A stretch of 64,000 nt of DNA from Thereva unica (Eukaryota > Arthropoda > Insecta > Diptera > Therevidae): positions 141,408,876 through 141,472,875 of the forward strand of contig OX465281.1 of assembly GCA_949987705.1 (NCBI GenBank), written 5' to 3'. Numbering within the stretch: the first letter of the stretch is position 1; each line of letters starts with the position of its first letter. The position numbers and the translations under genes are program-made. Shown here in pieces: positions 11,601 to 20,944 of the stretch. Under the pieces are notes generated by a model. The model worked only from the letters and a program-made list of their open reading frames with translations, ran no database searches and was not told the origin of the DNA.

Positions 11601-13113
11601 GGGACCCCGGATCGATCACTGCTCGCAGGGTTATACTGTTGCCCTTGTTGTTCCTCACCTTCACTAAAGCTGTAGCTAGCATACTTTGCGTTGCACTTTC
11701 ATTATAATTACACGTCGTTACTTCACGTTGCTGCGTTTCGTTGGCAATTTCACCTTTAATATCCTCATGGAGTAACGAGTGGTGTCCCTTTCCACATTTG
11801 TAACATTTATAACTGCTGGGACATACTCTGCTGTGATGCGGTCGCAGGCATCTATAGCATAGTCTGGATTTACTCGTCAGATTACGTCTTTCGGCTATGT
11901 CCATTCCTAGGAATTTTTCGCATTGTTGTAAGGAATGCGTTTCCTTGCACACCGGACAGGTTTTGTTCGATTGGCATGGACTGCCGTGATGACTTCCTAT
12001 GCAGTCAAAACAGAGTTTGTTTTCTTTTATTAATCTGCTCCTTTGAGCAGGAGATTTTCGTTGCAGGTACCTACAATACTGCGGCTGATGGTTCCCCTTG
12101 CACAAAGGACAACCTTTGTTTTCGCTTACATAGCAGTTTGTGGTACGGTTGCGTACTCTCTCTAAACCTTTGTACTGTGTTGTGGGCTTGTGTGTATTGA
12201 CATCCTTTATTGCTTCCAAAGTTCTGTATCTCTCCTCAAGGAACTTGGTAAAATCTCCTACTGACGGCATCTCATCTGATTTGGATATCAATTCTTCCCA
12301 CTGGCTTCTTGTTTTGTCTGGCAATCTGTGCGATGTTACGAAGACAACAATATCGTCCCACTCAGATATGTTCACCTTTAACACCTGAAGGGCATGTCGA
12401 ATGCGCTGTAAATCATCTGCCATCGTTCGTAAATCTTTGTGCGATTCATGCGTGAGCTTGGGTTGATAGAATAGACGTTTTAACTGGGCGTATATCAGCA
12501 ATCTTCTCTTATTATAACGTTTGCACAATAAGTCCCAGGCAGCCATATAATTCGCGGAGGTCATATCGAATGCGTCGAGATCCCCACGTGCCTCTCCCGT
12601 AAGGCTACCTTTCAAGTAGTGCAACTTGTCCACAGGCGTTAAACGAGCATTATTATGTATTAACGATGTAAACCTGTCATGGAACGCTTGCCATGCAGTA
12701 TATTGCCCGTCAAATTTTGGAATTTCCACCGTCGGCAGCTTCAAAGGAATACTTTGCTGATTTGGCAATTCATTTGATGCAGACGTAGATGCTTGTTGTA
12801 GTGCACTAGATGCCAATGCATCTTGCAGCTCTCCGAAGAACACTGAATACGTTTCATCAAATTCTCTGTATCTAGTGCCCTCTGCATATGCGGCTAAAGC
12901 GGCTTGAGTTTTTTCATCCTTGATGCTGGTTATGTCCGCGGCCCCTAATTGCAGATGGTTCTCATCGAAATTTCTCCAGATGTTTCTGATTATTTCCAGC
13001 CTCCCGTTGATATAACCTGCAGTTCGACGGTGTTTCGACGTTTTATTATAATTCGCGATCGTCTGGTCTAGTTGGGCTTTTAGCGTAGTCTGTTGTAGCA
13101 ATACGTCCTTCAT
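8671..13113 (-). CDS. BEL Gag-Pol polyprotein lacking the integrase core
   Basis: A single 1480-aa frame starts at ATG 13113. Gag occupies about residues 1-460, ending in a Cys/His-rich run (CPLCKGNHQPQYC near 336, CFDCIGSHHGSPC, CPVCKETHSLQQC, CYRCLRPHHSRVC, CYKCGKGHH near 438). The aspartic protease is DPGSQSSFL near 501. Reverse transcriptase has VFDASARS near 792 and the catalytic FYVDDALTG near 911. RNase H has GFCDAST near 1088 and DSTIVLAWL. The BEL integrase, with its HHCC finger and DDE core, should follow RVGGRLRNARI (near 1370). Instead the frame passes within about 15 residues to DRWKYIQQTLQYFWKRW, which belongs to the C-terminal domain (DUF5641-like) after the integrase. The loss of several hundred residues is in frame, so the rest is still translatable. 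Confidence 0.95.
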   Translation of the reverse strand: MKDVLLQQTTLKAQLDQTIANYNKTSKHRRTAGYINGRLEIIRNIWRNFDENHLQLGAADITSIKDEKTQAALAAYAEGTRYREFDETYSVFFGELQDALASSALQQASTSASNELPNQQSIPLKLPTVEIPKFDGQYTAWQAFHDRFTSLIHNNARLTPVDKLHYLKGSLTGEARGDLDAFDMTSANYMAAWDLLCKRYNKRRLLIYAQLKRLFYQPKLTHESHKDLRTMADDLQRIRHALQVLKVNISEWDDIVVFVTSHRLPDKTRSQWEELISKSDEMPSVGDFTKFLEERYRTLEAIKDVNTHKPTTQYKGLERVRNRTTNCYVSENKGCPLCKGNHQPQYCRYLQRKSPAQRSRLIKENKLCFDCIGSHHGSPCQSNKTCPVCKETHSLQQCEKFLGMDIAERRNLTSKSRLCYRCLRPHHSRVCPSSYKCYKCGKGHHSLLHEDIKGEIANETQQREVTTCNYNESATQSMLATALVKVRNNKGNSITLRAVIDPGSQSSFLTEAAFQTLQPETIPTTMQINGLGSIKVASSKKIDCFTLAATTRSNYETAVQAYVVKAITNICPPKRSKWQDWSYIDGLELADPKFTDQGRIDILLGVKVYANIIENGIRKGHYQSPTAQKTSLGWILLGEVATAPAQNTSFSGFTLSEGNDLNILSQQIRKFWESEEVSEERKMTSEERECELFYERTTKRLSNGSYQVKLPFRRGTPPELGESKAQAASRFKQLEKKLNQRPDIQSPYAECLKEYITMGHMNAVTTKEERAYYMPHHAVFKESTTTKVRVVFDASARSSNGRSLNEQMLTGPTLQPKLYATLSNWRKHKYALTADIEKMYRMILLDPEDRKYQTILWREHSCEPIQEYQLNTVTFGTTSAPYLAIKTLQRLATDDKEKYPKASKVAFSDFYVDDALTGADTIEEALEIQDELINLLKGGGFHLRKWAANHQTLLEQVRAEDREIQLLLNLKEENHIKALGILWHPNQDYFSYAIKQAEFNKAATTKRQILSEVAKLFDPLGWISPCVLIAKIIMQKLWLAGRDWDETAGEEVIEEWSEFKNQLHHIVELKLPRWINMYQARPTYQLHGFCDASTRAFAAVVYVRTISSDGTVHVNLIASKTRVAPIKPTSLPRLELCGAALLSRLIKQIQVDMKLEHGQSWCWTDSTIVLAWLRGLPNRWKTFVANRVVEITENTINSSWRYVSGKENPADLASRGVMPSKIATASLWWQGPKWLKDLEDTWPKGDIKEWTTDLEKRSNTTAMITNADEEQDWLNRFSSYTRTIRTIAYCMRFFQRCKRKKKVDSTQLTAEEINDAKARAIRLVQRYMFPSEYNRFHQGETLQGNSQLIKLTPFLAAGGTIRVGGRLRNARILDPELQQTHSYVDRWKYIQQTLQYFWKRWSSEYLSQLQQRQKWRTKQPDANVGQVVIMIDDNRPPAQWPLGKIIEVHPGEDGHIRVVSLQYKTTRIKRPTSKICPLPA

Positions 13114-13240
13114 TTTGCACGTTTAGTTATTAACATACATAAAAACAAACAACCAACAACAAAAATATTTGGATATTTAACGTCAAATCTTAATCAAATT
13201 AACTAATAATAAACAATAAAGTAATTTATCTGCAACCAGA

Positions 13241-13257
13241 TCCGGCTCGAAGGACCA
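13241..13257 (-). other. BEL primer binding site
   Basis: On the minus strand TGGTCCTTCGAGCCGGA starts one base inside the 5' LTR, where the tRNA primer anneals. It begins with the required TGG (complement of CCA). I cannot name the tRNA with certainty. Confidence 0.75.
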
Positions 13258-13258
13258 A

Positions 13259-13403
13259 TGTAACGGTGTCACCTGACCGTTGCTGAAAACAATGTGGATC
13301 AGGTTCTTTTTTTAATTAAAAAAGTTGGTTCGATTTAAATTACTTTATTGCTTATTATTTTCTCTTTTAAATATTGTATAAATTCTATAAATTCTAAATC
13401 CTG

Positions 13404-13485
<82 letters not shown>

Positions 13486-14548
13486 CCAAATATTTTAGTT
13501 TGGGCCAATTCCCTGGTTAGTTTTTTATTATTCTTTCAGAAAATAATTATTTAACCTGAGGCAAATGCACTCAAGGAAAAAATAATAAATTTTCCTTATT
13601 AACTTATCTATACAATTTCTCAATTGGATAGATAAGTTACTTCAAAAATTTTTTTTTGATTAAATTTCAAAAATTTTAAAAAATTCGTTTTTTAAACACT
13701 CGACCTATTCTATCCTAACAAAGAGAAGACGGTGAATACTCGCCTTCTATATAACCTTACTCTATACGATGTGGGCAACGCCACTGCAAATTCGCGATTA
13801 AAATTATAAAAAAAACTCTATGGATGCTTGATGGTGGGCAATGCCACAGCTTTTACTTGCACAGATCAAAAAGCCCCGCACTGTGCTTGCATCGGGTTTA
13901 TATTTCCCCCGGCTGTCCCCCCACCTTGCAACAGTGACAACTTGCATCGAAATTTTTACTGAGCTACGCGTTAAAAATATGGCGACGACTGCTTTCGTTT
14001 GTTATATTTTTAAATTATTTTGCGTTTTAGTACTCAGAAAAGCTTTTGGTTTGACAAAAGCTTTTTTTTGACAGTTCGTGTAAATTTTGTGCGCGAGTGC
14101 GGTGTGTTTGTTTTTATTAAGTGTTTTAAATTTCGGTTTTTATGTGTTTTCTGTGAAAAATTATTTATTATGGTGAGTATGTTACTCTTATCAACATAAG
14201 TTATATGTTTAGTTTTGTTTTATATGTTATATTTTATGTTATGTGTTACTTTCAGTTTTTATGTTCTAGTTTGTTTACATTTGTTTTTAAATGTTTGTTA
14301 TGTTGCTATTAGTGTTCTTGTTTATATGTTTATCATGTTATTATCTTTTGGTTCATATCAATCAATTATTTATGTTTTTATTTCTTTTTCTTTTTAGGCT
14401 GCATCATCACAATATAAGAGTTCGAGTTGACTATTGGAGCCAATTTCAGGTTATGTTTACGTAATTTCTTTTGTTTTTTAATTAATTCTTTTTATTCTTT
14501 TTTAGCAATTTTTATTGGAGGAATATGTACATGTTTCGGACCGAAACA
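13259..14548 (-). repeat. BEL 5' LTR
   Basis: This is a direct repeat of 6117-7404, two bases longer. Visible differences include a longer (TA)n run (about 13407-13481) and scattered single-base changes (for example near 13657, 13756 and 13795). It should carry the promoter for minus-strand transcription. Confidence 0.95.
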
Positions 14549-14766
14549 CAATAATTTCTATGTTACAATTGGTGATAAAATTTGAAATTTTTTTTTGGAA
14601 AGTTTTGGAATGTTAATATTATAATGAATATTTTCCTAAAATATTAAATTAAATTTTTGATTTGATTCGATCCTTTACATTATTTGCTTGAAAAATGGTA
14701 TAAAGTAAAAATAAATAAAATATTCAGATTTTATTTGGAGTTACATTCGCAGTTGTAGAAAAATCG

Positions 14767-14782
14767 TAAGGAACTTCGTTCC
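14767..14782. repeat. Right subterminal inverted repeat/hairpin of the Helentron relic
   Basis: TAAGGAACTTCGTTCC is the exact reverse complement of 2897-2912 and forms a short hairpin (GGAAC-TTC-GTTCC). It lies about 150 bp after the end of the endonuclease codons, as a Helentron 3' hairpin would. Confidence 0.55.
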
Positions 14783-15596
14783 TGACGGGGGTCCCATGAC
14801 CGCACCTGATTTTTGACATATTCTACTCACTAAAAACTATTAAGATTAGTGAGTTAACATTTCGTTAGAGGTCTGTATTCGAATTTTGGACGACTGGACT
14901 ACAATTTAATAAATGTTATTCAATATACAGTTAAAGATCCTTAATTCAGGTGGCCATTACTTTGTTTGAATAATTATGTCAGTTAACCGTAATAATTCAC
15001 AACTGTTCGCTATTTTAAAGCTCCTTAAGGGTTTTAATAGCAAAATCATAATCTATACACTTATTGAAACCGATCTGATTAAAAGATTTAATGAAACTTT
15101 ATGCCTAGTCTGTTGTAATGACAAGTTCCTCGAGTTTTTGCTTTATAGCAAATTAATGTGCCAATATTCACGAATATAAAACACCAAAAATCATTGGTGT
15201 ACATTAAGTTCGATAGCTATGCCAACGCCCATACAAAAATGGGCCATTTCCTTTTACGCTTTCTTTTAAATATTTTTTATTTTTTACTTTTCAGTACATT
15301 TTTTAGTTAATTAAAAGAATTTAAAAAAAAATTGTAACCATTCATTTTTTTTAAATATAGGTTCTTTAATGCACTTTATGATGGTGAACAAGAAATTTTT
15401 TTAAATCGAATCTAAAATGGCGAGTTAATGCATTTTTTCGTCAATTTTTTCGAAATAGTTTCACTGCTAGAGGGCGTTTTGCGCCTTTTTTTAAATTCTT
15501 TTATTTCACTTGCATGGTATGTGACCAAATGTTGGAAGTTAAATTTGACCCACTTCCCGGTTTCGCAAATTTAGCTGATTTTTGTTTTAAATTTAG
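14783..15596. other. Gene-free AT-rich stretch, probably Helitron interior
   Basis: No coding sequence is recognised. The block at about 15446-15490 (GAAATAGTTTC.CTGCTAGAGG.CGTTTTGCG) recurs inverted at about 46925-46970. The stretch ends in a Helitron-type 3' terminus, so part of it probably belongs to a non-autonomous Helitron with an unlocated 5' end. Confidence 0.45.
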
Positions 15597-15623
15597 GTAG
15601 CGAGTCGCTACCCAGCCAGCTAG
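15597..15623 (+). other. Helitron 3' terminus
   Basis: A 15-nt perfect hairpin, GTAGCGA-G-TCGCTAC (15597-15611), is followed by CCAGCCAG and then CTAG (15620-15623) with host T at 15624. Hairpin, short spacer and CTRR before T is the diagnostic Helitron 3' end. Confidence 0.75.
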
Positions 15624-16450
15624 TAACAACAACAAAATTCAAACAAAATTCGTTAATTTTTCTAATTTGTTTAAGTAATTATGTTTAACAATATTTTATT
15701 GAAAGTTGTGTTCAATAGAAACTGAATCTTTTTTCGAGGGAATTTGAAACGCGCCTAGCATTCTTTGGCGTCGCCGTTAGCAATTTTTCTGGAAAAAAGG
15801 CCTTAGTTGCAGTTTTTTGCCAAATTTCGTAAAAAATTAAGAACCATAAAAAATTTGAAAACCAGAATTTTAATGATTGGATAAAGAGAGTCTTAGAGCA
15901 TACGTAAAAGAATCAGGACCAACATGGGAGATTTTCTTTTGGCGCAGTAACAAATTTAACTTTTTAAATTTACTTAATTGCAAAATGCATTATGCAAAAA
16001 CTATTTGACCGACAGTGATCGGGTGTTGGATATAAGTTAAACACGCCTTAAACTATCTAATTCTAGAATTACATTGAAGTATAATGGTCTCTTCTTTCCT
16101 TGGGAGGAAAGTGAGGTACTTTTTTCGCAGTTTTCGGCTATTTTGCAATGCAAAAATTCAAATTTCAAAAATCCACCTTAGGGTAAGGTTTAGAAAATCC
16201 AATAGCAAACAAAACATGCTCAACAAATTTTTCGCCTAGAAGCCTTCGTTAAGAGATATTTAACAAAAAAGGTAAAAAAGTGGGAATTTTTAGTGAGTTT
16301 TTCAGGGCTACCACAAATTTTCCTGGGAGTTTCATGCTTGCGCACCCCCTAGATATTGTTGGGGATGTCATTTCTGACCGATTCCATCAAAAAAGTCCAT
16401 TACATCACGCCAAAACCAAAAGTTATAGGTTTCACTGCTCTAGTGCCTGG

Positions 16451-16621
16451 ACTAAAATTAAAAGTAAATAAACTAAAAGTCAGAATAAAATACTTACCAA
16501 ATAAAAACCCCATTTGACGTCTACGAGTCAGAAAGGGAACAGCTGATCGGACATCAAACGCAGATCTACAGTACACAGCCAAAAGAGCTAAGTGCAAAAT
16601 ATGTGTTTCGAGAAAATCGCC
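16451..16621. repeat. Dispersed repeat shared with 37251-37419
   Basis: About 170 bp matches 37251-37419 at roughly 90% by eye, from ACTAAAATTA to GAGAAAATCGCC. The 37-kb copy lies just past the end of a decayed BEL pol gene, so this may be a fragment of the LTR or untranslated region of that family. On the minus strand both copies stay open across the shared part. Confidence 0.7.
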
Positions 16622-16634
16622 ACAGTATTGAACT

Positions 16635-16736
16635 TAGCATTCTGAAAAGACAGAATTGAGGTCTTTTCCCAGCAAAAGAATCTGCTACAGTATAGCATTC
16701 TGAAAAGACAGAATTGAGATGTTTTCCCAGCAAAAG
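16635..16736. repeat. Local 58-bp direct duplication
   Basis: TAGCATTCTGAAAAGACAGA begins at both 16635 and 16693. The 44-bp copies (to about 16678 and 16736) differ at about two positions. Confidence 0.85.
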
Positions 16737-17384
16737 CCCGAATTAAAGACAGCTTTGAAGTCTTTAATACATCAGTAACTTAATCTTCAAAATTGATTTC
16801 AGCAGTTACTTTAACCAACTAGAGGAACAAAGGAGGTGGGTCACAGCCCATACAAAATTACTCCAGGCCCGGCACAAAAGAGAAGTACATATCTCAGATT
16901 ATCGGCATAATGAGTATTGAATTTCTGTATAGTTGTTATATCCCGCAACTGTGGTTAAAGTATTAATAATGCTATTTCTTTTTATTCGGGCAAAATGAAT
17001 AATATAACCCTGTATTTTTCTAACGCCATAACATATTTTCAAGAATAAGGTATCAGTGTACGCAGAATACTCCCATCTATCTAAAATTGTAAAGCCACCG
17101 TACCAACTTCAAGAGTTATAAATCGTCAAAGTCAAAATTTTGTTTTTGTTTTTATTAAAAATGTCACCTTCAACCAAGTTTTTCTCCAAAAAATACATAG
17201 TCAACTAATATTTTTTTTTTCCAGAATAAGAAAGCTTGGAGTGTTTCCTATGAATAATTTTTAGGCTACGGCCTTTACTTTTTAAGTTATAAGCAACGCA
17301 ACACAAATATGGATGCTTTAATAATTCAACAGAGCGAAGTGCGAGAGAGGGCGCATCCAGCGCACTTAGCGGAAAAGCCGCTTA

Positions 17385-17555
17385 ACTTAAGCCGCACAGC
17401 GTAAAAAGTAACTCAGCGATATGTGTCGGCTGGATGGGTAGCTGAGTTAAAATTTATTTTGACAGCTATTTTTTTCTCTATTTTAAATAACATTAATTCA
17501 CTATCGCTGAGCTACTTAGCATAAAATTTTTACGCTGAGAAATTTGCCAGTCGCT
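17385..17555. repeat. Degenerate inverted repeat
   Basis: CAGCGTAAAAAGTAACTCAGCGATA (17397-17421) resembles the reverse complement of about 17500-17545, which carries CAGCGTAAAAATTTTA and AGTAGCTCAGCGATA. It may be an eroded MITE. Confidence 0.4.
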
Positions 17556-18463
17556 GAGCTAAGCTGCAGGTATACTTCAAGTAGGAGTGGTATGCAGATA
17601 CAGAAAGCGCCTATATCGATATGTACTGTAAAATCGATGAAGACTATCACAAAACGTTTTCAGTCACAGAACCAGTCGCAAGAGCGGAATTACACAACAG
17701 CTACGTGCCAGTAGCACAGATTTGTGCCAGTAGCACGAAGAATAAGAAATTTTGCCTCACAGGGCCACGAAAAACTACTAATTACAAAAAAAAAATACAT
17801 ATATGAAAGGGGAATTCCTACGGAAGAGAATGGCTGGACGGATGGTCCGAAGGAAGGGGTTCGCCGAGAAAATCACCTGCCTCCACTACACTTAGGTGCT
17901 GGCACGCTTGCGATGCTCAAACTAGCTTGCCGGATGGGGGAGGGGGTTCGTAGTGTGTAAAGGCGGAAGAGAGTGACAGTTTTTCAAGAAAAGGGGGACC
18001 CGTCCGGGGCCATCGAGAGGGAGGGTTTATGGTTTGGTCGCAGCCATGTGGGCGTACGCGATCAGGTTAGGAAGCTGAAAATGTAAATTTAACTTCTAAT
18101 GGTACCGGTCTCCATACCCCTCGCCTTTCTTACCTGCTTACATGGTTATGTTTGCAGTCGAGAAAAATGATAGAAAGAAATTTCGCCAGAAAATTTAGGT
18201 TGCGCAAATATGTACATATAAATTCAGCCTTATTCTCGTTGTCGACTGCAGTGAAAAATGTCACTTCAACCTTCAAATGGTATTCTCATTGTCAATCTAA
18301 GTGACACCTGGCGACTAGATCGACAACGTCGAATTCGAATAGTCACAAGGTGGATTTGCCAAGTGACAATTTTGTCGATACGTTTGTAGGTATCGACAGT
18401 GCTATCTTTAGCAAAATGGAAGCAGAAAAAAGTTAAACAAAAATTCTATTAATTGTAATATTC

Positions 18464-18904
18464 TGTAGTGACCGCGTAAACTTAATTACCAAGTTTACGC
18501 AAAGTCACACAACAGCCTCCCACACAATAAACACGATCAGTCGGAACACTCCATCGATCACCGAACTTAAAGTTCAGTGATCTTACCGTTCTCTGTTCCG
18601 TTCCGCCCGCATCGTGTCTATCGGGGAATAGCCAATTTCCGGCATCTCCGTTTTACACTCTGTCCGAAGGTTCCATGGTGAAACACCCAAAAATCCGCTC
18701 GTGCCTAAAAACAAATCGTGTGATGTGTATCAAGTGTTTAACAATCAATATTTATATATATAGCGAAGCTATCGATCAAAGTTAAACTAAAGTTGTTAAG
18801 GAATTATTATTATACATAACATACTTGTGATAATAAAGTGAATTAGTAATAAAATAAAAATAGTTATTTTATAAAAAAACCGCATGGAGCGGTAACTAGC
18901 AATA
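18464..18904 (+). repeat. Ty3-A 5' LTR
   Basis: The LTR is 441 bp, beginning TGTAGTGACCGCG and ending ACTAGCAATA. It is the same as 23997-24437 with no difference found by eye. Confidence 0.95.
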
Positions 18905-18905
18905 T

Positions 18906-18923
18906 TGGTGACCCCGAGAAAGC
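18906..18923 (+). other. Ty3-A primer binding site
   Basis: TGGTGACCCCGAGAAAGC begins one base after the LTR. A TGGTGACCCCGA-type primer site is common in insect Ty3-type elements. Confidence 0.75.
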
Positions 18924-19394
18924 AACACGCAGCAGAAAAATATTAAACGTGTTTTAAGAATATATTTGAAGAGAGACCAACAAAACAGATAATTATAATT
19001 ATTATTTTACTTTAACTCTAAAATAACATTGCGTACAGTTAAACGCAAAAATAACATTGCATTCAGTTAAACGCAAAAATAACATTACACGCATTACAGT
19101 CAAGAAAATTGCATTAGAGCGCTACCTTAAGTTACGCTGGGAAAATTTAAGTCATTATAATTACAACGGCAACGTCATTAATAAATCGATTGACAAGAAA
19201 CCGATATTTGCAGCAATATAGGAATTTAACCCATTGTTCAGGGATAATAAAGAACAAAGAGGTCCAGATATATCACAACAGGAATTCATCTAGGAGTTTG
19301 AAGATAATTAAAATTTGAATAATAAAATATCAAAGAAAAATTTCAATATAAATAGAATTATTTTTCGTTAAATAGTTAATTTCGGTTACATAGT

Positions 19395-19860
19395 ATATAT
19401 CCATTACATACATATATGCATACATTTTTTTTAGATATAGTTTCTTTTATATTCATAAACATATATTTGCACGGAATTTTTTTTAGATATAAGTTCATTA
19501 CAAGCATATATGCATACATTTTTTTTAGATATAATTACATTTATATTTCATAAACATACTACAGGTATTTGCATGAAATTTTTTTTTAGACATACATAAG
19601 TTCAATTACATACTTGCATGCACACATTTTTTTTTACATACAATCTCTTTTATATTTATAAACATATATTTGCATGCAATTTTGTTTTTTTTAGATATAC
19701 ATAAGTTCAATTACATACATATATGCATACATTTTTTTTATATACAGTTTCTTTTATATTTAACATTTATTTCCAAGAAAATTTTGATCGTACATTCGCA
19801 TAAAAGTTTGCTTATAGCATTACACACACACAATTATATATATATACATATATATATAGA
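19395..19860 (+). repeat. Tandem leader repeats of Ty3-A with TGCAT cores
   Basis: Between PBS and gag, alternating units of about 40-50 bp carry ATGCATACATTTTTTTT (about 19418, 19510, 19724), TTGCATG or TTGCACG before AATTTT (about 19467, 19571, 19670), and T-runs followed by AGATATA. The whole block is extremely AT-rich. Its position matches the 5' untranslated region where the Drosophila gypsy element keeps its Su(Hw)-binding insulator; the resemblance to TGCATA sites is suggestive only. Confidence 0.75.
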
Positions 19861-20018
19861 TTTTTTTTTCTTTCTTGATGAAATTTCCACAATTTTAATC
19901 GGGTTTTTGTTATAATTTAATCGGTTGTTGTACCGATTCGTGACCCTTGCCCACTCGATTTAAAAAGGTTTCGTTGATTTCTTTTTAATTTGGTTGATTA
20001 TTTTAATTTGCTATCAAA

Positions 20019-20927
20019 ATGTCATTATCACAAGATAATCTTATGGACGTAAGGGAGGGTCACCAAGAAGAGCCAAAGCCCGGAACTTCGGAAGTCGACG
20101 GCGTTAAAATGACAAAATTCGATATTCCCAAGTTCTGGGTACACCAGCCCGCCTCCTGGTTTTACCAGGCAGACATATGGTTCCAGTTGGCGGGCTGCAG
20201 ATCGGACAGAGTAAAAGTTTACAATGTTATGGCCGCATTGCCAGAAGAGGCGGTGACGGCGGTGCGGCATAGCACCGTAAACTTCGCCACCTCCACCTAC
20301 GAGGAGATCAAGCAGCATCTGCTCGAGAAATACGGCACTTCGGAGAAGCGCCGCCTCGAGCAGCTGCTATCAGTGCAAGAGCCTGGAGACAGAAAACCTT
20401 CTGAGTTTCTCCAGGCTCTCAAGGCACTAGCGGGCGGGTCATCGGCGGTCAACGATGATCTGATCAGGAACCTGTGGGAGCGTAGGCTTCCACAGGCCAT
20501 CCAGATCACGTTGGCCACCTCTGCTGACCAAACCCTAGCCGGGCTGGCTGCCACGGCGGACAAGGTATGGGAGGTGCTGCCTCATGGAGGCGCCTCATAC
20601 GCGTCCGCCGTCCACGCAACACCTGCCAAAACGGAGCCCACATTGGTGGCGCTGCAAAGCGCCATCAATAGGCTGACGGCCCGGCTAGATAAGCTGGACC
20701 GCAACCCGCGAAAGCCGAGAAGCCGAACACCTGCCAATCGACAGGGCGGCTCTCGACAGCCCTCGGCCAATCGGCCACAAGGGGCCAACCAAGCCAGGGG
20801 TAGCTTGTGCTATTACCACCACCGGTACGGTAGTGAAGCACGCAGCTGCAAAGCCCCCTGCAACTACAACGGTGGCCAAGCCATGCCGGCGAAAAAAAAG
20901 GCCACCGCCACCCCTAAAAAAAACTAA
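20019..20927 (+). CDS. Ty3-A Gag protein
   Basis: This intact 302-aa frame starts at ATG 20019. Residues about 30-180 form the capsid-like region ([21 protein letters not shown], then [37 protein letters not shown]), typical of insect Ty3-type Gag proteins. The C-terminus is basic and Pro/Arg/Gln-rich (about 225-265). It has one atypical Cys/His cluster, [18 protein letters not shown], rather than a canonical CCHC knuckle. It ends with PKKN just before TAA, inside a frameshift site that leads into pol. Codon use is GC-richer than the surrounding AT-rich DNA. Function: particle assembly and RNA packaging. Confidence 0.92.
   Translation: MSLSQDNLMDVREGHQEEPKPGTSEVDGVKMTKFDIPKFWVHQPASWFYQADIWFQLAGCRSDRVKVYNVMAALPEEAVTAVRHSTVNFATSTYEEIKQHLLEKYGTSEKRRLEQLLSVQEPGDRKPSEFLQALKALAGGSSAVNDDLIRNLWERRLPQAIQITLATSADQTLAGLAATADKVWEVLPHGGASYASAVHATPAKTEPTLVALQSAINRLTARLDKLDRNPRKPRSRTPANRQGGSRQPSANRPQGANQARGSLCYYHHRYGSEARSCKAPCNYNGGQAMPAKKKATATPKKN
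20918..20924 (+). promoter_or_regulatory. -1 ribosomal frameshift slippery heptamer
   Basis: The heptamer A AAA AAC lies in the correct phase (gag codons AAA at 20919, AAC at 20922) and is followed at once by the gag stop TAA (20925-20927). Slipping back one base enters the frame that reads straight into pol (in frame with ATG 20945). This fits the X XXY YYZ rule for -1 programmed frameshifting, so Gag-Pol is probably made this way. I did not verify a downstream pseudoknot; GGGGCTGGGG follows. Confidence 0.8.
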
Positions 20928-20944
20928 AGGGGCTGGGGATCGAC

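Larger units (their letters stand above)
6117..14548 (-). mobile_element. BEL/Pao-type LTR retrotransposon, nearly complete
   Basis: Two long terminal repeats of 1288 and 1290 bp (6117-7404, 13259-14548) bound an interior read on the minus strand. The element is flanked by a perfect 5-bp duplication CAATA (6112-6116 and 14549-14553), as usual for BEL elements. LTRs begin TGTTTC and end TTACA in the element's own sense. The interior has a primer binding site, a 1480-aa Gag-Pol frame, a separate 306-aa frame and a purine tract. The LTRs differ at only a few positions plus TA-repeat length, so the insertion is fairly young. The integrase core is missing from Pol, so this copy could move only with help. 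Confidence 0.95.
5151..14616 (+). pseudogene. Helentron helicase C-terminus plus endonuclease, split by BEL insertion
   Basis: Codons 5151-6116 encode the end of a PIF1-like helicase followed by an endonuclease/exonuclease/phosphatase domain, the arrangement typical of Helentron proteins. Helicase motifs HKSQGGTF (about 5201) and LVYVALSRAT (about 5265) are intact. The endonuclease shows FNCQSL, LLLTET, LAGDFNINF and SYHKPI, so the usual Asn, Glu, Asp and His positions are present. There is one in-frame TAA at 5643-5645. The reading frame stops at 6116, where the BEL element is inserted, and resumes at 14554 with ISMLQLV, ending at TAA 14614-14616. A second copy in the window (47294-48176) has NPIVSFLQ at the same place, confirming the join. 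Rep and most of the helicase are missing, replaced by the minisatellite. Confidence 0.85.
15624..18224. other. Gene-free repeat-derived stretch
   Basis: Short open frames occur (for example 16280-16471 and 17621-17806), but none has a recognisable domain. Identified pieces are annotated separately: a block shared with 37 kb, a 58-bp duplication and a weak inverted repeat. The segment 17810-18060 is GC-richer than its neighbours and was not recognised. Confidence 0.5.

Noticed and set aside
14976..15179. 67-aa plus-strand ORF
   Set aside because: Low-complexity AT-rich translation without domain, next to transposon termini.
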